A stretch of 64,000 bases of DNA from Otatea glauca (lineage: Eukaryota; Streptophyta; Magnoliopsida; Poales; Poaceae). The stretch is from the NCBI GenBank assembly GCA_036346275.1, contig CM070717.1, positions 12,087,178 through 12,151,177 of the forward strand, given 5' to 3'. Positions 33,831-45,359 of the stretch are shown here, in pieces (within the stretch, counting starts at the first letter, position 1; each line of letters opens with the position of its first letter). Under the pieces are notes generated by a model. It ran no database searches. It was not told the DNA's origin and was given only the letters and a program-made list of their open reading frames with translations. Made by a program: the position numbers and the translations under genes.

Positions 33831-34199
33831 TATGATTAGGAAAAGAAACTAATTGGGGAATAGGTTTAACCCAACAACATAGCTTAAAACTCCAATTAAC
33901 AAACCAACTTGTTATTAAGGACTTAGCATGGTTGCTTACAAGTGCTTAGGGGCCTCTTGCAACACATACTACAGACATAGTAAAACCAAGTCGCAACCTT
34001 AATACACAAGTCTAACGCCTAAGGGCAACACTCTTATTCTTAAGCTAACGCGACTCTCACCCATGAGTCTCAACTGACTAAACTAAGCACCTTCAATTGC
34101 TGAGTCAACCAAGCTGATGCTCTCCTGGTGAATAGAATGGCGGATAGGAAGGCATTAGCATAAACTGATCCTAATGATAGGTGACAACATGAACATACT

Positions 34200-34520
34200 G
34201 CTCAAGTGCAGCTTGAGGTGAAGAATCTTGCTCCTCTAATTCTTGCTCAAGTTCTTATGGCTCTTCCTATTCTTCCTCTAGTGTTCTTCTTGAGATTCTA
34301 CTACTATGCCATACAAAGCTTCGTCATGTTCTGCAATCCTTTCTGCAGTGAACTTCGGGTTGCACAAAGATTTTCTTCTGTGAACTTCAAAGCTTCATAA
34401 GCTCCCTTAAGCTCCAATGTAGTGTCCTCCATGACTTCTTCTTGAGCAGCTACAAATCTTGCAAGGTGAAGAACATTAGCATCTTCTTCATCTTCAGTGG
34501 TTGGGCAAACATACAGTACG
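34200..34520 (-). pseudogene. Extra ORF remnant between primer site and gag
   Basis: The minus strand reads DEEDANVLHLARFVAAQEE and LKGAYEALKFTEENLCATRS in one frame before double stops near 34295. Position and helical character parallel the last part of the first extra ORF of the large chromovirus (15908-16663). No domain recognised. Confidence 0.4.
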
Positions 34521-35041
34521 ACCTCGATGATGAAGTTATAAAACTATATATCGTAGCTCACAGGCATGCATGTTACAGATATGGAGTAGTGCAAGATGTG
34601 AAGATTCTTAGATACTAGCTTCAAAAGTAACCATTCTAACAGTGAGGCTGATGGGATGACTTGTCTTATCATTTTGTCAGGCATAGATGGTAATCTTATA
34701 CACCACACCATGACCTCTACCATTCACTATCCAACAAATTCCCTTGTAAAGTGACCTCTCATAACCGCCAAGATCTTACAAAACTCTTCATAATTCAGTA
34801 GCATAACCTCCAATGTGCTCTCCATAGGTGTGAAGCATCATCATTTAGTAAAGACAGCTTAGGGTAAGACTCCAGCTTAAACTAGTGGGGAAAGGACAGA
34901 ACATTTTAGTAAAATGGTAAGAGAGACAAGATGAGTTAAGAACTTACTAGTCTTACAAGTTGATTTTTCTCTTTAGAAAATAATTTTGAAGTGCCTAAGG
35001 AAACGACCAGGCTAACTAAGGTTTGGACCTACAATCGATAT

Positions 35042-35054
35042 GGCTCTGATACCA
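35042..35054 (-). other. Primer-binding site, initiator tRNA-Met type
   Basis: GGCTCTGATACCA on the plus strand, complement of TGGTATCAGAGCC, four bases from the LTR edge at 35059. Confidence 0.92.
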
Positions 35055-35058
35055 CTTC

Positions 35059-36363
35059 TGTCGGGACTTGAATATGTAAATTTGGAGCCTCTATGTATAC
35101 TGCAATAGTTTAGAATCACGCTAGTGCACACAGTGGCAACATAGATGTAATATCAACTCCATAGATGGTAGAATAATATTAAATGACTAGCTTTATTAAA
35201 AAAAGATAGTGTGATAACCTTATAGTTTACTTTATATTTATTAGACCCATAGGCTTATTCACTACGAAACTTTAGCGGATAACCCATTGATCTACCACAG
35301 GCAATTGACAAGGCTCGATTCATAGTAACTCGCTTTCTCTAAATTGACTTATTATAACAAGGGTGAGTACATAAAACACTCAATAAGCTTTGCACAGAAT
35401 GCAAGTTTAACATAACTATATGCAAGGCTTAATCTGAAACAATGGCTGATATGGCTATTTTGCAATAAAGCAGGTTTTTAATTGAATATAATAAATAGAT
35501 TAAAATAAAAGGTTTAATTTTTAATAAAATATAACCCTTATGTGAAATTCTCGAGCAATGACCATAACTGGGGACACGACTATTTGAATAGGTTGTACAA
35601 ACTGGAGAGGTTATACACTATACCCACAAGATATGATCAATCTTATAATGTCATCCATTACATGTACCTCTCGATGTGCACCTAATAAGATCATAAGAAA
35701 CCTTTCAAAAACGCTATCCTAACAGAGACACTCTCGATAAGCCCGATCTCTCTATTCCACCCTCACATAGAGCAGAAGAATAGGAGGTACTCATTGTTTG
35801 GTTAGGAACAATCACTATTTAAGATGTGAAGCCACTGCAATACACCTTTCCCAACTACACACAGAGCTTAGTTTACCACCTGAGATATCATCTGTCAAGA
35901 TTCAGTAACTTACTGAGTTAGGTATGTCCTATTACAAACATGTGGTTATATGATATAGCCCAGTTCAACGACTTATAAGGTTAAGTCCTTAACTAAGCAA
36001 TAGAAAACTTCTAATTAATCTTAGTAATCTTATCAATCGATTCACGTAGAATCTCCAAACCCATGTCACAAACCCAACATCATGGCGCGCCGCTTCTTAT
36101 CACTTGCTTCAATTTAATTATTTACCACTCGAGTTGATTACATTTAATACATGCCATCAACAACATCATCATCATTGTGTGACAATATATGACACATCCT
36201 TTTCATAACTATGTTCCATAGGCCATTAGTCAAGTTTGAATTTGCAATTTCAAAAGATATGAATTATTTAAGGTAGGGCTAAGCACACTAAGCATGATCT
36301 ACCCCACCCATGTTGTCATATATTAGCAACCGACTAATAATTATCCATTTTAGTGTGACAAAA
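35059..36363 (-). repeat. Partial 5' LTR of the minus-strand gypsy element
   Basis: The inner edge TGTCGGGACTTG (35059) abuts the primer site. The body matches the right half of the solo LTR (about 22290-23639) in antisense, for example AACAAGGGTGAGTACATAAA and GCAAGGCTTAATCTG. It is cut at 36363, where another LTR begins in the plus orientation; the U3 half is missing. Confidence 0.75.
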
Positions 36364-36510
36364 TGTAAAATCCCAATTTTTGCGTTTTATTTATTTTTAT
36401 GCAATTTATTATTTTTAGGAATTATCTAGATTTTATGTGGAATTTAAATAATATTTTGGAATTACCTTTTGGCAAATAGTATTTAAATTTGGACGAAGTT
36501 TGAGTGAAAT
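36364..36510 (+). repeat. 147-bp LTR start fragment
   Basis: TGTAAAATCCCAATTTTTGC onward resembles the starts of the LTRs at 33577 (minus) and 20560. It is interrupted at 36511 by another LTR start. Confidence 0.65.
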
Positions 36511-37719
36511 TGTAACATCCCGAAAATTTGAAAAAAATAGGAAAAGTAAAAATCTAAAATTTAAAAATAGAATTGAATAAAAATTTCAACTGAAACCAAG
36601 ATTTGTATTTTAAATATAATATTTTACTTCATTTTATAGTATTTCAACATAAAAGAAAAGAACATGTTGCATCATTAAAACTTTTTGGCCAAAATAAATA
36701 AAATTTGAAAATGAGTTGAAAAAGCAATCTTATTTTGAATTTCCATATTTTATGAATTTTTCTAAATTTATTTACTTTCTTAGATTTTTGGCTTTAAAGA
36801 AAAATAATGTAATAGAATTAGTGAAAGAGTAAAAGTAAAAATGTAGAAAGGTGAAAGTAAAATCAGAAAAAAATCATACTAAAATTTTAAAAGTCTCCAT
36901 CATTTCTTCTCAGCTGTCATGGGAGTATTAATGCAAAAGATAATGATGTGAGATATGACATGACATGTGAAATTAAAATTTTCAGATATTTATAAAAATT
37001 TATACAGCTTATCTCGAGATGATAATTTAACCATTCAATCCACATAGTAATTCTAGTCTGTAGTAAAAATATAAAAAATCAATATTTAATTTTGATGTCT
37101 TTTAAAATTCAGAATCTGAAAACAGGAAAATCTGGAAATTTTGATATCAGATTTATAATAAAATAAATACCCAATATATAAATCTGAAAATTTTACACAA
37201 GATCACATAGAGCAAACTAAACCTTTTTTTTTAAAAAAAGTTACAAAAATTTATGAATTAACTTAGACCTTATTAAAGGAAAAGTTGAAGGAATTAAGTG
37301 TGCATCTCATTGTCAGAATTTTTATAATTTTTCTCTACAACATTTTAATACGAAAATTTTACAATAGGGTGAAAATGGTCTCCGTATTGTCCAGTAAAAT
37401 TTGGACAAACATCTAATCAAGAATGATAGCTCATTCAATGCGCTTGACTTTATACTGTCAAATCTGCTTGGAATAGAAATATTAACTTCACTGTCAGCAT
37501 GTCCACTCGACAGCTTGCGCCAAGCCCTGGCAACTGGTCAAATAGGTGTCTCAACTCTGTCACAACAATTCAACTGATCAAATCAGCCATGTCATCTCTC
37601 GCCCAAGCATTTATTCAATGCATATCCACACCGTTCCACTGGCTCCAGCCACAAATGCCACATGCAGCACCTTCCACTTCTATTCACCAGCCACGAGTGC
37701 AACTGTGCAAGTTCCAACG
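36511..37719 (+). repeat. LTR 5' part of a further gypsy family
   Basis: Starts TGTAACATCCCGAAAATTTG at 36511. The sequence is AT-rich like the U3 of the large chromovirus LTR, with phrases such as TGTCAGAATTTTTATAATTT. It is interrupted by the Mutator-like element and seems to continue at 40325. The left flank GAAAT would be one target duplication; no partner was found. Confidence 0.6.
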
Positions 37720-39026
37720 AAGGTTAAAAAATTCAGCGAAATTTCGGATTTCGGACCCCCGAGTTTGGAAATACTGGATGAATTTAAAATTTTTCGAAAA
37801 ATTTGAAAATGCTACAGTAATTTCGGGAATTTCAACGAAATTTCGGGAAAAACCGGCGAAATTTCGGGATTTTGAACCGGTTTTGCAGGTTTTGTGGCCG
37901 GATTTGACCGGAATGGCATCAATAACCTATAAGAAAGTGATCTTCAATGATAATTTGTCCAAAAAGTTAATTTTTTAGACATTTTAAAGTTTGAACAGAA
38001 ACACTGTCGGAATTTTATAAAATTGAGGAAGTCTTTTCATGACATGAAAATTTATGGTACCATAATAAGACAACTAAGATCATACAGAAAAATTTTGAAA
38101 ATATTTTAACTTCGTTTGTTATATTTTAAAAATAAAAAACAGAATTAGCATTAACAAGGTAGTAAGAGTGTTAGAATTTTATAAATTTATTAATGTCTGA
38201 TCATCACCTGAAATTTTTATGAGAAGTTATTAATTATGTGATAACCCTTCTGTAAAAGTTTTAGAAAATTTGAACCTGTTTTGGCTACTCAATTAAAATG
38301 TATAAACGGTATGAACACGCTACTCAAGTCCAAAACTGGAAGTAACATATTCACATTTGTTGGGAATTTTTCTTTTTGATCATGATCTCAAAATTTTATG
38401 AGAATATCGTCGATGCGCTCCAACTATGTACAATTTTTTATAATTTTTGCATGCTCAAACTATTCCAAAAATGTAATGTCAAGTAGCATTTCCATATATT
38501 TTGAGATTTTTTATGGTTAATCATGATGTCAAAATTTTATGAGAATATGATCAATGCTCTAAGAACATCCAAAAATTTTACATAATTTTTTCGTACTTAT
38601 AACTATGAGAAACAAAATTTCAAAGAAAACTTAATGGCAAGGATAATTGGTCTTTGCTTTACAAAGATGTTTTTTTGGCTTCACGTAATCACGCATGCAC
38701 CTCAATAATTGTCCCTTGCTTTATAGAAGACAGGCACTTCGTTTCACATGCATGCACTGTACACTCATTTTCACTTTCCTCTACTTCCCCGCTCTCCAAG
38801 CCGGCGACCTTCCTCTCCTCGATCCGCCTAAAATCCGCCAACCGCATTTCCACCGTCTCAAAGAAGATTTCGGCATAAGTAGCGAAATTTCGGCATCTGA
38901 GCGAAATTTCGGGTTGGTTTGGCGAAATTTCTCGAATCATCAAATCGCCAAGCAGTCGCTTTTTCCGAGCAAACTTGTTTAATTTTCGGTTTAATTCATG
39001 TATTCTAGTCTCAGACTCAGAATGAA

Positions 39027-39240
39027 GATGATCTAGTAGAAAAATAGAAGAGATTAACCAACAAAAACATGGAGATGATCCAGAGAAAACAGAAGAGATT
39101 AACCAACGAAAACATGGAGATGATCCAAGAGAAAAAGAAGAGATTAACCAATGTAAATATGAAGATGATCCAAAGAGAAAAACGAAGAGATTAACCAACA
39201 GAAATATGAAGATGATCCAAAGAGAAAACATAAGTGCTTA
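39027..39240. repeat. 46-bp minisatellite, 5 copies
   Basis: GATGATC cores at 39027, 39074, 39119, 39164 and 39211 with spacing 45-47; the unit includes AGAAGAGATTAACCAAC. Its antisense reading gives a repetitive hydrophobic peptide, which is a by-product of the repeat. Confidence 0.95.
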
Positions 39241-39499
39241 ACCAAATAGGATCCAGATAATGCCTAGGTAAAAACGCTCCATACCAAATTTTATACAAAC
39301 ATTTTATACAAACGTCACAGGATTTTTAAAAATTCTTTAAGTTTGATCAACACCTCAAAATTTTATACAAACATTAATATTACATCAAGACCATTTACCA
39401 AAATTTTCAAAAATTCTAACATCGTTACAACAAGTTTTCATTTTTTCCAATGTGTCGGTAAGCCTTTTAATAGGATAGTACCACTGTTCGAATTTTAAA

Positions 39500-40080
39500 A
39501 ATCATCAAGCTTGATAATCATCTGAAATTTTTGTGAGAACATTAATTATGGATCATAACCATGCACAAAAATTCAATAGTTTCTAACTTCATTTGTACCA
39601 TTTTCCATTCGGATCAAACTTGTCGGTCGTTGTTCTATCAGGACAGCATCACTCTCCGAATTTTTGAAAATTCCTCACATGTGATAATCAGCTGAAAATT
39701 TTATGAGAACACTAGTTATGGATTATAACCAAGCACAAAAAATTCAATAGTTTCTAACTTCATTTGTACCATTTTCCATTCGGATCAAACTTGTCGGTCA
39801 GTGTTCTATCAGGACAGCATCACTCTCCGAATTTTTGAAAATTCTCACATGTGATAATCAGCTGAAATTTTTATGAGAACACTAGTTATGGATTATAACC
39901 ACGCATAAAAATTTCAATAGTTTATAACTTCATTTGTACCATTTTTCATTCGGATCAAACTTGTCGATCAGTGTTTTATCAGGACAGTACCACTCTCCGA
40001 ATTTTTAAAAATTCCTCTGATGTGATAATCAGCTGAAATTTTATGAGAACATCATCAATGTGTCAGGAACCTACAAAAAA
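39500..40080. repeat. 170-bp tandem repeat inside the Mutator-like element
   Basis: Clear units start at TGATAATCA near 39512, 39682, 39852 and 40023 (period 170-171) and include CATTCGGATCAAACTTGTCG. More diverged copies can be followed back to about 38170 (TGATCATCACCTGAAATTTT). Period and AT-richness are like plant satellite monomers. Confidence 0.9.
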
Positions 40081-40324
40081 TTTCAAAATTGTTCGTTAAC
40101 GTTTCGACCTCTTTTCAGCCGTGCAAAAACCCGAATTTCGCCCGAAATTTCGGGTTTTTCGCCCGAGTTTCGGATTTTAATTTCCGGATTGGACCGGATT
40201 TGAATTTTTAAATTCAAATTTTGTCCGAAATATTTCCAAAATCTAAAAATTTCGCCGAAATTTCGCCGTCCGGTCTGGGCCGAAATTTATTCCGAAACCG
40301 AAATTTTAAACCTTGGTTCCAACG

Positions 40325-40744
40325 CCTCCCACATCTATTCATCGTACAGCAGCCTTGAGAGGAGAATGACCATGAGAGCATTGGTGCCAAGCTGGTCCTT
40401 ACCAACTCAATGAAAGGAATGGAGGGACAGTGAAGAATGCAGCTGAGCCCCTGGCTAGCCGCAGCCAGCTCCAAGGCATACGCCATCCAAGTAGCAGAGA
40501 GTTACTGACAGCAATTTCGCAGCATGGCGCGGCGGAGCCCCGCGGTCGGCACGAGCGGCCACGGTCAGCTGTCTGTAGCCCGAGGTGGCCGCTACCGAGG
40601 TGCAGTCAAAGTTGTTAGTGTCAATCATTTAGATTATTGTAACATGATTATATTTATGAATAATAATATGATTATTGGTCCAATGAATATATATCATTGT
40701 ATTGATCAACAATTATGTGACTTCTTATGAAGCTCTTTACTCAT
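40325..40744. other. LTR remnant between Mutator-like element and Tat element
   Basis: Presumed continuation of the LTR begun at 36511. It has a GC-rich part to about 40620, then an AT-rich stretch to the Tat LTR edge. No gene or splice structure could be supported. Confidence 0.35.
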
Positions 40745-41130
40745 TGTCGACGATCGGGACCGTCGATCGCAAAGAGGAGGGAAGGATCGTGCAAGGGGGC
40801 GAGGCCCAAAATCGTGCTCGTCCGAAAAGGGGGAGCGTCGATAGGTGCACAATTTGGGGAAGAAGAGCAATCGGACAGGAGACATAGCGCTCATACTGGT
40901 TCGAGCCCCTTAGGCTGGGTAATAGCTCTACTCCAGTCTTGCCCGTAGGCGAAAGGTGACTAAAAGCTCCTCGGGGGAGAACAAAAGGGGGAGCTCGACC
41001 TCGGGATCGCTCGTGTGTGGTGGCCGAGGGGAGCTCAATGGATGGTGTGGTGTACGAATGTGTCTGCAGATGTGTCTGCGCATCCCCCTTGGTTTCTGCT
41101 GTCCGACCTTCTGACCGGGGTAGTCCGGCG

Positions 41131-41138
41131 CTTTTATA
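41131..41138 (-). promoter_or_regulatory. TATA box of Tat LTR
   Basis: TATAAAAG on the minus strand, conserved with flanks GGGTCTATAAAAGCGCC in the inverted copy at 51009. Confidence 0.75.
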
Positions 41139-41201
41139 GACCCTTGGCGCTGATCTCGAGGCTGACATCGGGTGTTGACTGTGAGTTGACGGGAGTAGTT
41201 G

Positions 41202-41345
41202 ACCCTAGTTCCCACGTAGGGGAACTGACAGGAGTTGCTGGGAGTGGTTAACCCTAGTTCCCACGCAGGGGAACTGACAGGAGTCGGTGACCCTAATTCC
41301 CGCGCAGGGGAATTGACAGGAGTCGGTGACCCTAGTTCCTACACA
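41202..41345. repeat. 39-bp tandem repeat in Tat LTR U3
   Basis: ACCCTAGTTCCC-type units at 41202, 41251, 41290 and 41329, with AGGGGAACTGACAGGAGT between them. Similar but diverged units occur at 50800-50950 in the inverted LTR. They lie just upstream of the TATA box and could be enhancer-like. Confidence 0.85.
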
Positions 41346-42128
41346 GGGGAGAGAGGTCACATAAAAAGGAGATTATTACATTGAAGGCCGGGCCGAGGGC
41401 GCTGAGGTCGAGGAGGTCGCGGGAGTCAGCACGAGCTCGGGAAAACTCTCGCCCGAGCTCGGGGAAAACCCCGTCCGAGCTCGGGAATAGTCCTCCGAGC
41501 TTGGGGGAGAACGGCCTCAAGCCCTCAGGGGGGCCTGGACATGTGTCAGGACGATCGATCCCCGACAACCAGCCCCTGAGGCTCAAGAAACGGTCTGAGA
41601 CTCTAGGCGTTCATGAGTCTGAAGTCTTCGAGGAGGGATCGTCCCCTTGGTTGAGCTCGAGAACTCTCGAGCTCCTCTCCGGGCCCGGGGGAGGCCCTCC
41701 GCGGGTGCTTTCGATATGGTCGCGCTCGAAAACACTCGAGCTTTAATGCTTTGCCTCCAAATTGACTTGGTGACGTCTGAAACATTCGGGCTTCTCAGCC
41801 ACGAGGGGACGAAGGGGGCCCGGAAGTGCTCGGGCCTCACGAGTGGAGAAATCGGGGGAATGGTTAGCGGACGTCGAAAAGACGTGTCCGCACAAGGATT
41901 TTGAAGGGCCGCGATGCTTCGGTTGCTGCCCGCTGGCTACGGGCACGTCTTTTAAGGGTACAATAATGTCACGCGTTGGCAATCGAGTCCCCTTTTAAAC
42001 CAGGAGATGCTACCTTTCGAAACTTTCCTTCCTCAGTGCTCGCATTCTCCGCCCCTTTCTTTTTCTTTCTGCTCCTTGTGCCGACGCGTCTGCCTTTCAC
42101 CTTCAATCCCATCCTCTCCTCCAGCTCC

Positions 42129-45108
42129 ATGGTGAAGTTTGGGAAGAGCACACTCACCGCGGACCGAATGAAGGACTTGGAGACCCTGGGGCTGCTGGAT
42201 CCGCTCACCTAGCGACTTCCAGCCGGGGAGAACGTGCCACGGCCCCGGGACGACGAGATTGTGAGCACGGAGCAGTACACGCTCTTCGAGCTGCGGACCC
42301 CGGAGAGCGACTTCTTGGCTGTGGTCCTTGCGTAGTGCGAGATCGAGCTCGTGAACCTGGTACCCAACTCTCTTCTCCACCTCTCTATTTTCGCGCATCT
42401 TTGCGAGGGGTTTTTAGGCATCCTTCCCACCCCCTCTTTGTTTTTCCGTTTCTAGTTCATGTCCCGCACCGCGAAGGACCCCATCGTCGGGTGTCTCTAT
42501 TTCCGACCGCGGGCGGGACTTCCTTGCACCTTTCGCCAGATCCCGACCCGGGACTCGCTCGGGCCGTGGTCGGAGAAATGGTTTTATTTGAAGAAGGGCG
42601 AGGGGAGCGGCCTCGCATACCACGGCGCCGCGGTCGATGGCAAGCGGGAAACCCGGGAGCCCGAAGATTCGGTGGCTGACCAGGCGGCGGTCGCCGTCGT
42701 CCACATCTACGTGACGCGGCTGAACGGGCAGCAATGCTTACTACTACCGCAAAGTGGGTGTTCTCTACTAAGAGGTTGCACCCCTTCTTCGAGATTACCG
42801 GGGAGCATGATGCCACCCGGGAAGGTCATGATGGTAAGCATTGCTCAGCCCTAAGCTTCTTCGGGCCCGATCGAAGTTTCTTGCTCTCAGCGGTCTTCTT
42901 TCGGCTCCTGGCAGCACCGAAGGCGTCTTGGATCTCCGCGGGGATGCAGGAGATCTTCACGAAGGCCGCCACCGCTTATGACCTCGACGGCGATGTCCCC
43001 AAGAATATCTTGAGGCGGAGCAGTGAGGTAACGCATCTCGCCTTGATTTTGGTCCTAAGAGCTCGTGTTTGGGCGCTAATTGTGACGAGCTTGTGCAGGA
43101 GACCAAGGAGCTCTGGGACACGGCCAAGAAGATGCTGCCGCTCCCCGGGCTGAGCAAGGGCAAGATGGGGAGCAAGAGGCCGGCCCTAGACGCCTCGAAG
43201 TAGGTTGCCAAGAAGCCCCATGTCGAGTGGGGTGATCGGACCGTGGTAAGCCGAACGCTCCGGGCTCGGGAACACTCTAGCCCTGCTCGCTTCTAATGTT
43301 TCCTTCGACTTTTTATCGATTTTTTGCTTTTCGCCAAGAAGAGAAGCGGCAATGCCGCCGGGCCCCGGATGAGCAAATGAGCAACGGCCCTAGCGCTAAG
43401 CACCCGGGGAAGGAGCCTCCCTGCCGCCGCCATGGAGACGCTGCACCAGGTACGGTCTTCTTTTATTTTCCACCGCCGCCGCCACGCCATTGTTGGCCCG
43501 AGGGCGCCGACCTTTCCCGTGGTCCAGGGCGAGGCCGAGGAGGAAGAGGACGAGGACGACTTTCTCCTCATGCCGCGGTCCAGGGCGCGGAGTCTCACTC
43601 GCCACGGCTCTCGAGGAAGACGACGCGACCGAGGGGGATGCGGCCGAGGGCGACCAAGGAGCCCCCGAGCTAGACGCCAGCCTTGGGGGTTCCGCTGCGG
43701 TGGGCTAGGTCGAGTCCGGGCAGGCCGTCATCGCGAGCCGGATGACCCCGGCCGCCGTCGTGCTCGGAAGGGCGCTAGGCAAGATTTTTCCTGCTCTCGC
43801 TATTTCTCGTCCTCCTTTACTTAGCTTGTTTGCTGACCTGGCTTCTCTTGGTCTTTTCTCTTCCTCCAGGAGTCCCGGTTATAACCAAGCAAGCTCCTTT
43901 CCGGCCCAAGGGGATCGGCCGGGACGTCGTAGAGCGCCGGTGCTGCTGTGGCGACGGGGACCGCCGGGGACGGGCCGCCACGGTTCGCTTCGAGGACTGA
44001 CGGCCGGCCGACCTACTGTGTGCCGGAGGACCTACCGGTGGCGATAGGCATGCTTGTCTTGAATTCTGCCCTTTTCTTATCCTTCTCCTTTCCCTTGGAG
44101 CTACGGTGACGCTTCCTTTGTTCCTGCAGGGCTTGCGACTGATCTCCCGAGGGTTCGGGGTCGTGCGCGGGCACGTGTTCAGCTTTCGGGCCCTTTGAGA
44201 TGCAATTGAAGCCAATCAGAAGGACGCTGCCGAACTCGAGGCCGATGCGGCGCGCGGGCGAGAGGAAGTCGAGCGCCTAAAAGAGGCCCAAACTCTCGAG
44301 CTCGCGTGGGCCATCGAGGCCGAGCGGGAGCGCGGGGCCCGAGAGGTCGAGCGGCAGGTGACCCTTGCGAGGGACATCCACACCGTAGCACTCTCACAAG
44401 CCGTCGAGGAGGAGCGGAAGAAGGCGGAGGAGACCCTCGCCTGCATTCGACGGAAGGCGCAGGAAGTCCTTGATGAGAACCGCGCGAGCGCATTGGCGGT
44501 GTGCCAGCGCCTTGAGCTCGAGCTCTCTGGTGCTCGCTCGAAGGCGGAGGCCGCGCGGCAAGAGGCGCAGGCGCTCCGGGAGCGCCTCGAGACATCGTTC
44601 ATGGCCTGCGAGGAGAGCTACGGGATCGCGTCGTCTGCGCTTGAGGACTTCGCGATCGCGCGGAAGGAGGTGGAGGGGCTCCAGCGTGGCTCAAAAAGCT
44701 CTCTACTGCCCTGGGGAAGGCCTCTACCGAGCTTGAGGCCGAGGTGGCCGAGCTCAAGGCCAGGGCGACCGGGGCCGAGGCGAAGGCGTCCGCGCTAAAG
44801 GAGAGGACGGCCGAGCTGGAGGAGAGGACCACCGAGGCCGAGGCGATGGCGACCGAGGCCAGAGCGAGGGCGCTGAAGCCAAGGCGCGGGCTGCCGGGGC
44901 AGACACGATGGCCGCCGCGTCTAAGGTGAAGGCCATCGGGCTTGAGGAGAGGCTGGCCCGGGTGGCCCAGGCGGGGAAGAGTGCCCTGGCCCAACTCCAG
45001 AGCGACCGCAATCGGGTCGACAACACCGAGACCGAGGTGCTGGCGCTGCGGAGGAGAGTCTCTGACCTTGAGCAGGAGAAACTTGCTCGGGACATGTCTG
45101 TAAACTAG
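42129..45108 (+). pseudogene. Antisense gene of Tat element: PF04195-like domain plus coiled coil
   Basis: ATG at 42129 opens MVKFGKSTLTADRMKDLETL. The N-terminal half has the features of PF04195 (putative gypsy-type transposon domain): a DDEIV acidic start, LVNLVPNSLLHLSIFAHLCE, a FLGI motif, and a WSEKWFYL end near 42590. TAG stops at 42210, 42335 and 42456 and another after DASK near 43200 break it. Splice pairs are visible: GAG|GTAACG to GTGCAG (intron 43028-43098), GTG|GTAAGC at 43246, and acceptors near 43869 and 44130. The C-terminal part (44170-45108) is a long coiled coil rich in Ala, Glu and Arg with heptad leucines, ending RVSDLEQEKLARDM. It lies opposite to pol, so it needs its own promoter. 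Function unknown. Confidence 0.75.
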
Positions 45109-45359
45109 TCAGAACGGGTTAATAAATAGGAGAGGGCAAAAGATTTGCTCCCCTTGTAAAGACAATTGTATCATTTTGCACCGAGCTATGAAATTGTGTT
45201 CTTAGATGACTTAGCTTGTTTTTTGCTCCTCATCGCCTTCGTAGGATTGCTTAGCTTGCTTCGTAGAAAAGCCCGCGACGCGGACCGACGCATGGAGCGC
45301 ATATAGCCGAAGGGGTCCGCTCGGCGAGCCATCGCGCCGACCCAACCATTCGGATTAGG

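Larger units (their letters stand above)
31830..36363 (-). mobile_element. Decayed gypsy chromovirus-type element on minus strand
   Basis: On the minus strand the order is 5' LTR part (36363-35059), primer site (35054-35042), extra ORF remnant, gag start, an LTR fragment where the rest of gag and protease should be, and reverse transcriptase with RNase H (33204-31830). Integrase and the 3' LTR are missing. The LTR resembles the solo LTR at 20560-23639 in antisense. Confidence 0.8.
37720..40315. mobile_element. Mutator-like non-autonomous DNA element (2596 bp)
   Basis: A perfect 9-bp duplication GTTCCAACG at 37711-37719 and 40316-40324 bounds the element, the length typical of Mutator-like transposons. 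The ends are inverted: AAGGTTAAAAAATT at the left, AATTTTAAACCTTG at the right. The outer 200 bp on both sides share a degenerate pattern rich in GCGAAATTTCGGG and AACCGG, suggesting long decayed inverted repeats. The palindrome CGAAATTTCG occurs seven times (37737, 37836, 37857, 38883, 38902, 40143, 40256). The inside is AT-rich tandem repeats without transposase. Confidence 0.7.
40745..41960 (-). repeat. 3' LTR of Tat element (inner end uncertain)
   Basis: The outer edge is TGTCGACGATCGGGACCG (40745). A minus-strand TATA box lies at 41131-41138. 40745-41380 is present in inverted orientation at 50758-51404. The inner part has repeated CGAGCTCGGG and a 22-bp near-perfect palindrome at 41653-41674 (GAGCTCGAGA, AC, TCTCGAGCTC). 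The inner LTR end could not be fixed. Confidence 0.65.

Noticed and set aside
38689..39231. 180-codon minus-strand ORF with repeated hydrophobic segments that looks like a membrane protein
   Set aside because: It is the translation of the 46-bp minisatellite at 39027-39240; the peptide repeat follows the DNA repeat.
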